33,901 nucleotides of DNA from Arenimonas sp. GDDSR-1 (GTDB taxonomy: Bacteria > Pseudomonadota > Gammaproteobacteria > Xanthomonadales > Xanthomonadaceae), in contig NZ_JAPDUI010000010.1 of NCBI RefSeq assembly GCF_025980345.1, positions 1 to 33,901 of the forward strand, given 5' to 3'. A model generated the notes under the pieces. The model saw only the letters and a list, made by a program, of their open reading frames with translations. It was not told the DNA's origin and ran no database searches. Below are positions 1-8,307 of the stretch, one piece after another. Each line of letters opens with the position of its first letter. Within the stretch, counting starts at the first letter, position 1. Made by a program: the position numbers and the translations under genes.

Positions 1-642
1 ACGGCAGGCGATTTCACGCGCTCCTCCGGCGTCGCAGGCAATCGACAGGATGCCGGCCGAACGCGTGACGATGCGGCAGAGTTCCTCGACCGAATAGAAT
101 TCCAGACGCTGCACGATGCCGAAACGGTCGCGCAGCGGCCCGGTCAGCAGGCCGGCGCGGGTGGTGGCGCCGATCAGGGTGAATGGCGGCAGATCGAGTT
201 TGATCGAGCGCGCGGCCGGGCCTTCGCCGATCATGATGTCAATCTGGAAATCCTCCATGGCCGGATACAGCACTTCCTCGATGACCGGCGACAGCCGGTG
301 GATTTCGTCGATGAACAGCACATCGTTCGGCTGCAGGTTGGTCAGGATGGCGGCCAGATCGCCGGCACGCTCGATGACCGGACCGGAGGTCTGCCGGACC
401 GAAACGCCCATTTCATTGGCAATGACATGGCTGAGCGTGGTTTTGCCCAGGCCCGGCGGCCCGAAAATAAGCACATGGTCGAGCGCCTCGTTGCGTTGGC
501 GGGCGGCTTCGATGTAGATGCCCATCTGCTCGCGCACGGCGGTCTGGCCGAGATATTCGTCCAGTTTTTTCGGGCGGATGCTGGCTTCAATCAGCTCGTC
601 CTCCCGGTTCGCGGCACCGCTGACTACGCGCAGTTCATCCAT
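1..642 (-). CDS. ruvB: RuvB Holliday junction branch migration helicase (N-terminal 214 residues; cut by window start)
   Basis: AAA+ ATPase motor that, as hexameric rings on a RuvA tetramer, pumps DNA through Holliday junctions during recombinational repair. No stop codon is reached; the gene continues past base 1, so 214 residues of a usual 335-350 are visible. The ATG at 642 gives the family start MDELRVVSG. Walker [10 protein letters not shown] is at residues 61-69, Walker [11 protein letters not shown] at 107-116, and the sensor segment GATTRAGLL follows the [16 protein letters not shown] stretch typical of RuvB. It is the last gene seen in the minus-strand run ruvC-ruvA-kup-ruvB, 37 bases after kup. 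Family assignment is certain; the C-terminal winged helix lies outside the window. Confidence 0.97.
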   Translation of the reverse strand, partial: MDELRVVSGAANREDELIEASIRPKKLDEYLGQTAVREQMGIYIEAARQRNEALDHVLIFGPPGLGKTTLSHVIANEMGVSVRQTSGPVIERAGDLAAILTNLQPNDVLFIDEIHRLSPVIEEVLYPAMEDFQIDIMIGEGPAARSIKLDLPPFTLIGATTRAGLLTGPLRDRFGIVQRLEFYSVEELCRIVTRSAGILSIACDAGGAREIACR

Positions 643-679
643 TGACGGCAACCTTTTCCGTGATACCCGATTCCAGCAC

Positions 680-2566
680 CTAAATTACCACTTTCGTGCC
701 CAATTCCACCAGCCGTTCGCCCGGAATGCCGAAGAATTCGGTGGCCGGCGTGGCATTGCGGGACATGAACAGGAACAGTTTGTCGCGCCACAGCGCCATG
801 CCCTGATCGGCCTTGGCAATCAGTGCTTCGCGGCTGGCGAAATACGTGGTGTCCATCGGATCCATGTGCAGGCCCGGAATGTCGAGCGTTTTCAGCGAAA
901 GCGGGACGTTGGGGCCTTCCATGTAACCGTAGCGCAGGCTGAGCCGGGTGAAGCCGGAACCCAGATCGGTCAGTGAATAGCGTTCTTCCTTGTCCACGCG
1001 CGGCACGCTGAAGGTTTCCACGGTCAGCAGGATGTTCTGCTCGTGCAGGACCTTGTTGTGCTTGAGGTTGTGCAGCATCGCCGGCGGCATGTAATCGTTC
1101 GAGGGCGTCATGAAGATGGCGGTACCGGGAACGCGCGTCGGCGGATCGACCAGAATGCTCTTGACGAAATGCTCGATGCGCAGACTGTCGCGGTTGACCT
1201 GCTCGCGCACCAGATCGCGGCCGTGCCGCCACGTACGCATGATGGTGAACACGCACAGGCCGAGCAGGACCGGCACCCAGGCGCCGTGCAGGAACTTGAT
1301 GGCGTTGGCCGAAAACAGGGCGGTATCGATGATCAGATAGGCGATGCCGAGGGTCCAGATCCAGACCGGCTTGATGCGCCAGCCCTGCGAGGCGAGGATG
1401 ATCAGCAGGACGGTGTCGATCAGCATGCTGCCGGTGACCGACACGCCGTAGGCGGCGGCCATCGCCGAGGAACTCTGGAAGCCCAGAACCAGCACGATTA
1501 CGGTGATAAACAGGATGTTATTGACCCAGGGCACGTAAATCTGGCCGATGGTATCGGCCGAGGTGTGCACGATTTTCATGCGGGGCAGATAGCCGAGTTG
1601 GACCGCTTCACGGGTCAGCGAGAATGCACCGGAAATGACCGCCTGCGAAGCAATGACGGTGGCCATGGTGGCCAGCAGGATCATCGGAATCAACAGCGAC
1701 TGCGGCACCAGGCTGTAGAACGGATTCTTCAGCGCCGAGGGATCGGCCAGCACCAGCGCGCCCTGGCCGAAATAATTCAGCACCAGCGCCGGCAGCACGA
1801 AGAACATCCAGGCCCGTCGGATGGGCATGCGTCCGAAGTGGCCCATATCGGCATACAGTGCTTCGCCGCCGGTCACGCACAGCACCACGGCGCCGAGCAC
1901 CAGCCAGGCCGCTCTGCCGTTTTCGATGAAGAAGGAAACACCGTAAGCGGGATTCAGGGCCAGAAGCACGGACGGGTTGTGAACGATCTGGATGACGCCG
2001 AGGATGGCAATGCAGATGAACCAGACCGTCATCACCGGCCCGAATACCTTGCCGACCTTGTCGGTGCCGAAGCGCTGGAATGAGAACAGCAGCGCCAGAA
2101 CCGCCAGCGCGACCGGCATGATGTACGGATGCAGCTGCGGCGCAACCAATTCCATGCCTTCCACGGCAGAAAGCACCGACATCGCGGGAGTGATCACCGC
2201 ATCGCCGAAGAAGAATGCGGTACCGAGAATGCCGAGGATGCCCACGGTATAGGTCAGCGGCGAGGCGATCGGCAGTGCGCGGTGCACCACCGTCATCAGC
2301 GACAGGATGCCGCCTTCGCCGCGGTTGTCGGCGCGCATGATCACCATCACGTATTTGAGGGTGACCACCAGGATCATGGCCCAGAACACCAGGGACAGGA
2401 TGCCGAGCACGTTGTCATGGCTGGCCGCCAGACCGTAATGGCTGCCGAAGGCTTCTTTCAGGGTGTACAGCGGACTGGTGCCGATGTCGCCGAACACCAC
2501 GCCGATGGCACCGAGGATCAGTGCGGATTTCGATGCATTCGATGCGGAATGGCTGTGGGCGCTCAT
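680..2566 (-). CDS. kup: Kup/Trk-type low-affinity potassium uptake protein
   Basis: Inner-membrane K+/H+ symporter of the KUP/HAK/KT family, 628 residues against about 622 in E. coli Kup. The N-terminal signature [20 protein letters not shown] is present at about residues 19-38, followed by roughly twelve hydrophobic segments to about residue 440 and a soluble C-terminal domain. The ATG at 2566 sits one base after the ruvA stop (2568-2570), and its Shine-Dalgarno CCGGAG lies inside the end of ruvA, so the two are translationally coupled. The position between ruvA and ruvB is functionally odd, since potassium uptake has no direct role in branch migration; I recall the same order in xanthomonads, so it is likely an old lineage trait and not a recent insertion. 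Confidence 0.96.
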   Translation of the reverse strand: MSAHSHSASNASKSALILGAIGVVFGDIGTSPLYTLKEAFGSHYGLAASHDNVLGILSLVFWAMILVVTLKYVMVIMRADNRGEGGILSLMTVVHRALPIASPLTYTVGILGILGTAFFFGDAVITPAMSVLSAVEGMELVAPQLHPYIMPVALAVLALLFSFQRFGTDKVGKVFGPVMTVWFICIAILGVIQIVHNPSVLLALNPAYGVSFFIENGRAAWLVLGAVVLCVTGGEALYADMGHFGRMPIRRAWMFFVLPALVLNYFGQGALVLADPSALKNPFYSLVPQSLLIPMILLATMATVIASQAVISGAFSLTREAVQLGYLPRMKIVHTSADTIGQIYVPWVNNILFITVIVLVLGFQSSSAMAAAYGVSVTGSMLIDTVLLIILASQGWRIKPVWIWTLGIAYLIIDTALFSANAIKFLHGAWVPVLLGLCVFTIMRTWRHGRDLVREQVNRDSLRIEHFVKSILVDPPTRVPGTAIFMTPSNDYMPPAMLHNLKHNKVLHEQNILLTVETFSVPRVDKEERYSLTDLGSGFTRLSLRYGYMEGPNVPLSLKTLDIPGLHMDPMDTTYFASREALIAKADQGMALWRDKLFLFMSRNATPATEFFGIPGERLVELGTKVVI

Positions 2567-2567
2567 G

Positions 2568-3152
2568 TCAGCTCCGGAGGGCGGATTTCAGGGCGGCGCG
2601 GATGATGTCCTCGGCGCTGTCGGTGGGCTTGGCATCTTTCACCATGCGGGAAATTTCGGCCGGCTTGTAGCCCAGCTGCTGCAGCGCGATGCTGGCTTCG
2701 CTGATGGCATCGGCCGGCATGGCGGAACCGCCGCCAACCGTCACCGGCATCTGCTGGCTGCGCTCGCGAAGCTCGACAATCATGCGTTCGGCGGTTTTCT
2801 TGCCGATACCGGGAATTTTGGTCAGTGCTGCCACGTCACCGTTTTGGAGCATGCGGGTGAACTCATTGACGCTGCTGCCCGAAAGCACCGCGAGCGCGAT
2901 CTTGGCGCCGATGCCGGAAACCTTCTGGACATCGCGGAACAGACGGCGCTCCGCTTCGGTGGCGAATCCGTACAACGCTACCGCATCCTCGCGCACCGCG
3001 TAGTGGGTCACCAAGGTAACCGCCTCGCCGGCCGCCGGCAGGTCGTAATAGGTCGACATCGGCACTTCCAGCTCGTAACCGACACCGCCGACTTCGAGCA
3101 GAATCCAGGGCGCCTGTTTGCTGATGAGGGTACCGCGCAATCGTCCGATCAT
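2568..3152 (-). CDS. ruvA: RuvA Holliday junction DNA-binding subunit
   Basis: Binds the four-way junction as a tetramer and loads RuvB. 194 residues, family length about 200. The chosen ATG at 3152 gives the canonical [12 protein letters not shown] and overlaps the ruvC stop by four bases (ATGA, 3149-3152); an upstream in-frame start (3164) would add only four residues within ruvC. Visible parts are the N-terminal OB fold (about 1-64), the helix-hairpin-helix region with [15 protein letters not shown] and [16 protein letters not shown] (about 68-145), and the C-terminal RuvB-contacting domain with [14 protein letters not shown] and a final [10 protein letters not shown] helix. The coupled ruvC-ruvA start suggests fixed stoichiometry. 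Confidence 0.97.
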   Translation of the reverse strand: MIGRLRGTLISKQAPWILLEVGGVGYELEVPMSTYYDLPAAGEAVTLVTHYAVREDAVALYGFATEAERRLFRDVQKVSGIGAKIALAVLSGSSVNEFTRMLQNGDVAALTKIPGIGKKTAERMIVELRERSQQMPVTVGGGSAMPADAISEASIALQQLGYKPAEISRMVKDAKPTDSAEDIIRAALKSALRS

Positions 3153-3673
3153 TTCCGGCTCCAAACCTGCCGCGCCGAGATGCCGATGCGGTTGGCGGTG
3201 GCACGCACATTGGCGTGGGTAACGGCGACCGCCAAAGCATCGGCGGCATCGGCCTGTATTTTACCATTGAGATTCAGCAGCACGCCCATCATGTGTTGGA
3301 CCTGGACCTTGTCGGCGCCGCCCTTGCCGACCACCGCCAGCTTGATTTCCTTGGCGGCGTATTCATGGATCGGCAGATCACGCAGCACGGCCGCGCACAT
3401 GGCCGCACCGCGGGCCTGGCCGAGCTTCAGCGCCGAATCCGGATTGCGTGCCATGAAGACTTTTTCGATGGCCACTTCGTGGGGCGCGAAACGGGTAATC
3501 AGGGCATCGAGTTCATCGAGCAGCACCTTCAGGCGCTGCGGAAAATTCTCGGCCACCAGCAATACGATCGGCTGATGATGGACATGCGTGATGCGCCCGG
3601 CGGCATCGACATCGATGATGCCGACACCGGTTCGCTGCGAACCTGGATCAATGCCGAGGATGCGGACGGTCAC
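3149..3673 (-). CDS. ruvC: RuvC Holliday junction resolvase
   Basis: Mg-dependent endonuclease that cuts Holliday junctions symmetrically in complex with RuvAB. 174 residues, as in E. coli (173). The four catalytic acidic residues are all present: Asp9 in [10 protein letters not shown], Glu70 in [11 protein letters not shown], and Asp142 and Asp145 in the [10 protein letters not shown] helix. The start codon is GTG (3673-3671), three bases after the yebC stop, giving [11 protein letters not shown]. The end overlaps the ruvA start by four bases. The order yebC-ruvC-ruvA is common in gammaproteobacteria. Confidence 0.97.
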   Translation of the reverse strand: MTVRILGIDPGSQRTGVGIIDVDAAGRITHVHHQPIVLLVAENFPQRLKVLLDELDALITRFAPHEVAIEKVFMARNPDSALKLGQARGAAMCAAVLRDLPIHEYAAKEIKLAVVGKGGADKVQVQHMMGVLLNLNGKIQADAADALAVAVTHANVRATANRIGISARQVWSRK

Positions 3674-3676
3674 GTA

Positions 3677-4396
3677 TCAGGATTCGAGTTCGGCGTTGGA
3701 ATACACGTTCTGCACATCATCGAGATCTTCCAGCATGTCGAGCAGTTTCAGCACCTGCTCCGCGGTCTCGCCGCCGATCTTGACGTCGTTGTCGGCGCGC
3801 ATGGTGACACCGGCTTCCTCCGGCACCAGTCCGGCCGCCTGCATCGCGTTCTTGACCGCTTCGAACTGATCGGGCGCGGTGATGACGTCGATGGCACCGT
3901 CTTCCGGATAGACCACGATGTCATCGGCGCCGGCGTCGATGGCCGCTTCGGTGACTGCATCCTCGTCGGAACCGGCCGGGAAACTGATCACGCCGCATTT
4001 GCGGAACATGAAGGCCACCGAACCGTCGGTGCCGAGATTGCCGCCGTATTTGCTGAAAGCATGGCGCACATCCGACACCGTTCGCACCTTGTTGTCGGTC
4101 ATGCAGTCCACGATGACGGCGACGCCACCGGGGGCATAGCCTTCATAGCGCAGTTCTTCGTAATTGACGCCCTCGAGTTCGCCGGTGGCTTTTTTGATGG
4201 CGCGTTCCATGACGTCTTTGGCCATGTTGGCGGACAGCGCCTTGTCCATGGCAAGCCGCAGACGCGGATTGCCGGCCGGATCGCCGCCGCCCTGGCGCGC
4301 GGCCACGGAAATTTCACGGATCAATTTGGTGAAAATCTTGCCGCGGCGGGCGTCCTGCGCGCCCTTGCGTCCGGCAATTGCCATTAATCGGCCCAT
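3677..4396 (-). CDS. yebC: YebC/TACO1-family protein, divergent N-terminus
   Basis: YebC-family proteins have been described as transcriptional regulators and, more recently, as factors that help ribosomes through difficult sequences; which role applies here cannot be read from the sequence. 239 residues. The ATG at 4396 (preceded by GAGAGTGAG as Shine-Dalgarno) gives [20 protein letters not shown]; the usual MAGHSKWANIQHRK start is absent, which matches the xanthomonad form that begins MGRGPSIE as I recall it. The conserved core [26 protein letters not shown], the [18 protein letters not shown] segment and [14 protein letters not shown] is intact, and the acidic C-terminal [20 protein letters not shown] is standard. 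An upstream in-frame start at 4420 would lie at the likely transcription start and is not favoured. Confidence 0.95.
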   Translation of the reverse strand: MGRLMAIAGRKGAQDARRGKIFTKLIREISVAARQGGGDPAGNPRLRLAMDKALSANMAKDVMERAIKKATGELEGVNYEELRYEGYAPGGVAVIVDCMTDNKVRTVSDVRHAFSKYGGNLGTDGSVAFMFRKCGVISFPAGSDEDAVTEAAIDAGADDIVVYPEDGAIDVITAPDQFEAVKNAMQAAGLVPEEAGVTMRADNDVKIGGETAEQVLKLLDMLEDLDDVQNVYSNAELES

Positions 4397-4426
4397 ACTC
4401 ACTCTCGGATTGCAAAACAAGGGCCA

Positions 4427-4432
4427 ATTATA
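4427..4432 (-). promoter_or_regulatory. Perfect -10 box (TATAAT) upstream of yebC
   Basis: On the minus strand TATAAT is read from 4432 to 4427, 30 bases before the yebC ATG, giving an expected leader of about 24 bases. The -35 region at 16-18 base spacing is poor. It sits in the only gap of any size (61 bases) between the hydrolase gene and yebC, so it could give yebC-ruvCA-kup-ruvB a promoter of their own. Confidence 0.45.
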
Positions 4433-4457
4433 GGCTTTTCCGCCGGGTTTGGCTTGT

Positions 4458-5057
4458 TCAGGCTTCGCGATTCAACAGGGCAAGCACCTGCGTCATCACG
4501 GCTTTTGAAAACAATTGTCCGCTGTGGCTGACCGGAACGCTGACATGCCGTTGCAGCCCCGGGATCCGGGTTTCGGACAGCGCCACGCTGCCGTCATTCT
4601 GCGCGTCGAAACGATGCACGAAACGACCCAAGCCTTTCGGATCGGTACCGGCGATGACCGAAACATCGAGTCCCTCGGGAATCTGCGTGAACCCGCGGGA
4701 CAACAACGTCGTGCTGCGACCTGCCAGAACTCCCAAGGGCGTATTCCGGTAGCGGCGGACCACCTGACTGCCGGCCAAGGGCGAACCGACGCAAAGGATG
4801 CGGCCGCGGAACGAGGGGCATCCGGCCATGGCTTCCACCGCAATCAGGCCGCCGAGACTGTGCGCGAGAATGTCGGTGTCCGGTTCGGCCAGCGCAGTTT
4901 CGCGCAGGCGCGCAATGGCCTGCTCCGGCGACTGCAGCAGGGACCGGTAGGAGAAATACTGCGGACGGTAGCCCGCCTCACGCAGTTGCCGCGCCCAGAA
5001 ATACAGGGCCGGCGCATGCATCCACAGGCCATGCACCAGCAGGATGCGGCGGCCCAT
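4458..5057 (-). CDS. Alpha/beta-fold hydrolase (lipase/esterase-like), substrate unknown
   Basis: 199 residues with a serine hydrolase triad in the expected order: oxyanion segment LVHGLWM at residues 7-13, nucleophile Ser67 in AHSLGG (a G-x-S-x-G variant with Ala first), probable acid Asp155 in [10 protein letters not shown], and His178 in PVSHSGQ. The Asp-Gly-x-Val...Glu-Thr pattern before the histidine recalls lipase/PGAP1-like hydrolases. No signal peptide, so it is probably cytoplasmic. The ATG at 5057 lies three bases after the aspS stop, so it is almost certainly cotranscribed with aspS. Nothing in the sequence indicates a substrate; the link to aspS may be only positional. Confidence 0.85.
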   Translation of the reverse strand: MGRRILLVHGLWMHAPALYFWARQLREAGYRPQYFSYRSLLQSPEQAIARLRETALAEPDTDILAHSLGGLIAVEAMAGCPSFRGRILCVGSPLAGSQVVRRYRNTPLGVLAGRSTTLLSRGFTQIPEGLDVSVIAGTDPKGLGRFVHRFDAQNDGSVALSETRIPGLQRHVSVPVSHSGQLFSKAVMTQVLALLNREA

Positions 5058-5060
5058 GGT

Positions 5061-6818
5061 TTACTGCGGGTCGCGCACTTTCACATGCAGCTCGGCCAGC
5101 TGCGCGTCCGGAATCGCGGACGGCGCGCTGGTCAGCAGGCATTGGGCCGAGGCGGTTTTCGGGAATGCGATGACGTCGCGGATCGAATCGGTACCGGCCA
5201 TCAATGCGGCGATGCGGTCGATGCCGAACGCGATGCCGCCGTGCGGCGGCGCGCCGTATTGCAACGCTTCGAGCAGGAAGCCGAACTTGATCTGCGCTTC
5301 CTCTTTGGAGATGCCCAGCAGATCGAACACCGTGCTCTGCATCGCGGTGCGGTGGATGCGGACCGAGCCGCCGCCGATTTCATTGCCGTTGAGCACCATG
5401 TCGTAACCGCGGCTGACCGCGGTCTTGGCATTGGCCACCAGATCATCGACGTCATCCACCTTCGGTGCGGTGAACGGATGGTGCAGGGCCATGTAGCGCT
5501 GCGCATCCTCATCCCACTCGAACATCGGGAAATCGGTGACCCACAGCGGCGCCCAGCCTTCGGCCACCAGATGCAGATCCTTGGCCACTTTCAGGCGCAG
5601 CGCACCCATGAAGTCGCATACGGTTTTGTATGCACCGGCACCAAAGAACAGGATGTCGCCGTTGTCGGCCTGCGCGGACTGCAGCACGGCGGTCAGCGTG
5701 GCATCATCGAGGAATTTGGCAATCGGCGAATTGATGCCCTCGCGGCCCTTCACCAGATCCTCGACTTTCAGCCAGGCCAGCCCTTTGGCCCCGTATTTGG
5801 CGCAGTAGGCACCCAGATCGTCGATCTGTTTGCGTGACAAAGCCGCACCGCCGGGCACGCGCAGGACCGCAACGCGGCCTTCGGCATGGTTGGCCCAATC
5901 GGTGAACACCTTGAATTCGGAATTCCTGACCAGATCGGCCACATCCACCAGCTCCAGGGCGATGCGCAGATCCGGCTTGTCGGAACCGTAACGGCGCATG
6001 GCCTCGGCGTAGGTCAGGCGCGGGAACGGATTGGCCAGCTCAACGCCCTGCACTTCCTTGAAGATGGCGCGGATCATGCCTTCGACGAAATCCTGGATGT
6101 CCTGTTCGGTGATGAAGGCGAATTCCATGTCGAGCTGGGTGAATTCGGGCTGGCGGTCGGCGCGCAGGTCTTCGTCGCGGAAGCAACGGGCGATCTGGTA
6201 GTAGCGGTCCATGCCGGCCATCATCAGCAGCTGCTTGAACAACTGCGGCGACTGCGGCAGGGCGAAGAATTCACCCGGATGCACGCGGCTCGGCACCAGA
6301 TAGTCGCGGGCGCCTTCCGGCGTGGCCTTGGTCAGGATCGGGGTTTCGATGTCCTGGAAACCGGCGGCATCCAGGAAGCGGCGCAGGGCCTGCACCAGCG
6401 CAGTGCGCTTGCGCATGGTCTTCTGCATTTCCGGGCGGCGCAGATCGAGATAACGGTAACGCAGGCGGATGTCTTCGCCGGGATTTTCATGGTTGTAGAA
6501 CGGCAGGCTGGCCGAAGCGTTCAGGATTTCAATGCGTTCGGCCAATACTTCCACGGCACCGGTGGCGATCTTGCTGTTGACGCTGTGGCGCGCGCGCACG
6601 CTGCCGGTCACCCGCAGACAGTATTCGTAACCCACCTTCTCGGCATCGGCGAAAGCCGGATTGTCCGGCTCGGCCACCACCTGCACGATGCCTTCGTGAT
6701 CGCGCAGATCGATGAAGCAGACCCCGCCCAGGTTCCGGGACACATCGGCCCAGCCGCACAGGGTGACGGTTTGCCCGATGTGGGATTCGTTGATTTGACC
6801 GCAGTAATGGCTACGCAT
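5061..6818 (-). CDS. aspS: Aspartate--tRNA ligase, bacterial type
   Basis: Class II synthetase charging tRNA-Asp, cytoplasmic. 585 residues against 590 in E. coli. The ATG at 6818 gives the family start MRSHYCGQI; a longer frame to 6914 would run into the promoter region. Order of parts: OB-fold anticodon-binding domain (about 1-105), motif 2 region with [18 protein letters not shown] near residue 217, the bacterial GAD insertion, and motif 3 with [12 protein letters not shown] near the C-terminus. Leu30 in the anticodon domain is as in the E. coli enzyme, not the His reported for non-discriminating forms, so a tRNA-Asp-specific enzyme is the simpler inference, though this single residue is not decisive. 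First gene of the minus-strand run to ruvB. Confidence 0.97.
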   Translation of the reverse strand: MRSHYCGQINESHIGQTVTLCGWADVSRNLGGVCFIDLRDHEGIVQVVAEPDNPAFADAEKVGYEYCLRVTGSVRARHSVNSKIATGAVEVLAERIEILNASASLPFYNHENPGEDIRLRYRYLDLRRPEMQKTMRKRTALVQALRRFLDAAGFQDIETPILTKATPEGARDYLVPSRVHPGEFFALPQSPQLFKQLLMMAGMDRYYQIARCFRDEDLRADRQPEFTQLDMEFAFITEQDIQDFVEGMIRAIFKEVQGVELANPFPRLTYAEAMRRYGSDKPDLRIALELVDVADLVRNSEFKVFTDWANHAEGRVAVLRVPGGAALSRKQIDDLGAYCAKYGAKGLAWLKVEDLVKGREGINSPIAKFLDDATLTAVLQSAQADNGDILFFGAGAYKTVCDFMGALRLKVAKDLHLVAEGWAPLWVTDFPMFEWDEDAQRYMALHHPFTAPKVDDVDDLVANAKTAVSRGYDMVLNGNEIGGGSVRIHRTAMQSTVFDLLGISKEEAQIKFGFLLEALQYGAPPHGGIAFGIDRIAALMAGTDSIRDVIAFPKTASAQCLLTSAPSAIPDAQLAELHVKVRDPQ

Positions 6819-6987
6819 GGGGCTTTGGGCTCTTGACTGTCTCGAACCCGCTATTTTAAAGGACAGGCCGTCCATGTGCGCGCTTTTCGGTGCTTTTTTG
6901 CCGATTGCCGGCACATCCGCCCGCCGGACCCGCCAGAGGACCCGTTTTGAGCCATGCCGGTTACTTTTCGGTTCAGAAATGGCGCAG

Positions 6988-6993
6988 TATAGT
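6988..6993 (+). promoter_or_regulatory. -10-like TATAGT upstream of the DUF3011 gene
   Basis: TATAGT at 6988-6993 would start a transcript near 7000 with a leader of about 25 bases that contains GGGAGA (7013-7018) as ribosome binding site for the ATG at 7025. No convincing -35 at 17 bases (TTTTCG). The 206 bases between the divergent aspS and DUF3011 starts must hold both promoters; for aspS I see only TAAAAT (minus, 6858-6853), which is weak. Confidence 0.4.
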
Positions 6994-7024
6994 GGCTCGA
7001 ACCGCCTCGCATGGGAGACCGCTG

Positions 7025-7975
7025 ATGATCCGCCTCGTTATCGCCCTTTTTCTTGCCAGCCTGAGTCTGACGGCCGCCGCCCAATCGCGGCCGCCGGTCA
7101 GTGAGCGGGCGTACGCCCCGGAAAATATCGGCAGCCTGCCGGTTTCCGACCAGATCCGCGTCATCGAAAAGGAATACCGCGAGCAGTCCCGTGGCCGCCA
7201 GATTCCCGATGACCAGCTGGACTTCTATCTGGACCAGATCAAATTCTCGCGCTGGACCTTCAGCAAGATCAAGAACGACATCGCCGTGTCCCTGCGCGGC
7301 AACAGCAATGGCAACTGGAATCCGCCGCCGGGCGGCAACTGGAACCCCGGCAATGTCATCTGCTCCAGTAAAGACCACCGTTACAACGAATGCCGGACGC
7401 CCTTCCGCGGCCGTGCCCGTCTGGTTGAGAACATTTCCGACACCCGCTGCGTTGAAGGCCGCAACTGGGGTTCACGCCAAGGCCTGGTCTGGGTCGATGA
7501 CGGCTGCCGCGGACGCTTCGTCGATTCCGGCAACGGCTGGGGCGGCAGCGGTGGCAACTGGAACAACGGCCAGACCTTCCGCTGCGAAAGCGAGGGCGGG
7601 CGTTACCGCGAATGCCGCAAGCCCTACTCCGGCGGCAACACCGTGCTGGTCCGCCAACTGTCCAGCAACCGCTGCACGGAAGGCTACAGCTGGGGCGAGA
7701 AACGCGACATTGTCTGGGTCTCGAACGGTTGCCGCGGCGAATTCCGCCTGCAGGGTGGCAACAACGGCTCCGGCGGCAACTGGAACAATGGCTATACGGT
7801 GACCTGCTCGAGCTACAACGGCGCTCTGCGCACCTGCGCCTGGGACCGCAATCGCGGTGAGCCGCGTCTGATCGAGCGGCTGGCCGGACGCTGTTCCGAA
7901 CGGGTCGACTGGGGTTATGACGGCCGTGGCCTGTGGGTCAAAAACAGCTGCAGCGCCCGTTTCGGCGCCCGCTGA
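7025..7975 (+). CDS. Exported protein with three DUF3011 repeats
   Basis: 316 residues. A Sec signal peptide ([19 protein letters not shown], cleavage before Gln20) points to the periplasm or outside. An N-terminal helical stretch (about 40-90) is followed by three DUF3011 units at about 111-165, 185-240 and 259-313. Each has four cysteines at equivalent positions (113/123/142/161, 187/197/217/236, 261/271/290/309) and the pattern ending W-V-x-x-G/S-C-R/S-x-x-F, so two disulphides per unit are likely. The units are separated by Gly/Asn/Trp linkers with repeated GGNWN. The ATG at 7025 is chosen because it has a Shine-Dalgarno and starts the signal peptide. DUF3011 is of unknown function; the cysteine pattern suggests a small extracellular binding module, which is inference. 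Read from its own promoter, divergent from aspS. Confidence 0.88.
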   Translation: MIRLVIALFLASLSLTAAAQSRPPVSERAYAPENIGSLPVSDQIRVIEKEYREQSRGRQIPDDQLDFYLDQIKFSRWTFSKIKNDIAVSLRGNSNGNWNPPPGGNWNPGNVICSSKDHRYNECRTPFRGRARLVENISDTRCVEGRNWGSRQGLVWVDDGCRGRFVDSGNGWGGSGGNWNNGQTFRCESEGGRYRECRKPYSGGNTVLVRQLSSNRCTEGYSWGEKRDIVWVSNGCRGEFRLQGGNNGSGGNWNNGYTVTCSSYNGALRTCAWDRNRGEPRLIERLAGRCSERVDWGYDGRGLWVKNSCSARFGAR

Positions 7976-7992
7976 CATCAGGCTGCTTCACC

Positions 7993-8022
7993 AAAAACCC
8001 CGGCCTTCTGGCCGGGGTTTTT
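7993..8022. terminator. Bidirectional intrinsic terminator
   Basis: Arms AAAAACCCCGGCC (7993-8005) and GGCCGGGGTTTTT (8010-8022) with loop TTCT, followed by further T on the plus strand and preceded by A-run, so it can end both the DUF3011 transcript and the minus-strand operon that stops at 8024. Confidence 0.93.
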
Positions 8023-8023
8023 T

Positions 8024-8263
8024 TCATTCGGCCTTGGGGGCGCTCGAGGGCGCCTCGGCCAGATTCTTCTTTTTGTCCCCGTCTTTCTTGAAATCGGTTT
8101 CATACCAGCCGGAACCGGCAAGCCGGAAACTCGGCGCGGTCAGCTGACGGGACACCGATGGCTTGCCGCAAACCGGGCAATCGGTCGGATCGGGGTCGGA
8201 CATTTTCTGCAGGCGCTCGAAGCGGTGGCCGCAGTCGGAACAGGCGAAATCATAAAGAGGCAT
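8024..8263 (-). CDS. FmdB-family zinc ribbon protein
   Basis: 79 residues. The N-terminal MPLYDFACSDCGHRFE with Cys8-x-x-Cys11 and Cys29-x-x-Cys32 (CPVC) forms the FmdB/CxxC-CxxC zinc ribbon. The tail is Lys/Glu/Ala-rich and disordered-looking. The name comes from a putative regulator of formamidase; the true function of most members is unknown. The ATG at 8263 has AAGGTG about seven bases upstream. It lies 44 bases after yheS and is probably the last gene of that operon, ending at the bidirectional terminator. As I recall, in xanthomonads this gene sits close upstream of aspS with a DUF502 gene between; here the DUF3011 gene is between, and no DUF502 gene is seen. Confidence 0.88.
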   Translation of the reverse strand: MPLYDFACSDCGHRFERLQKMSDPDPTDCPVCGKPSVSRQLTAPSFRLAGSGWYETDFKKDGDKKKNLAEAPSSAPKAE

Positions 8264-8307
8264 GGGGGCACCTTGAAGGGTGAAGGTGATGGGTAATTCG
8301 GGGCGTT

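Noticed and set aside
1043-2083. 346-codon open frame on the plus strand
   Set aside because: Antisense of kup, rich in His/Asp/Gln, no family resemblance.
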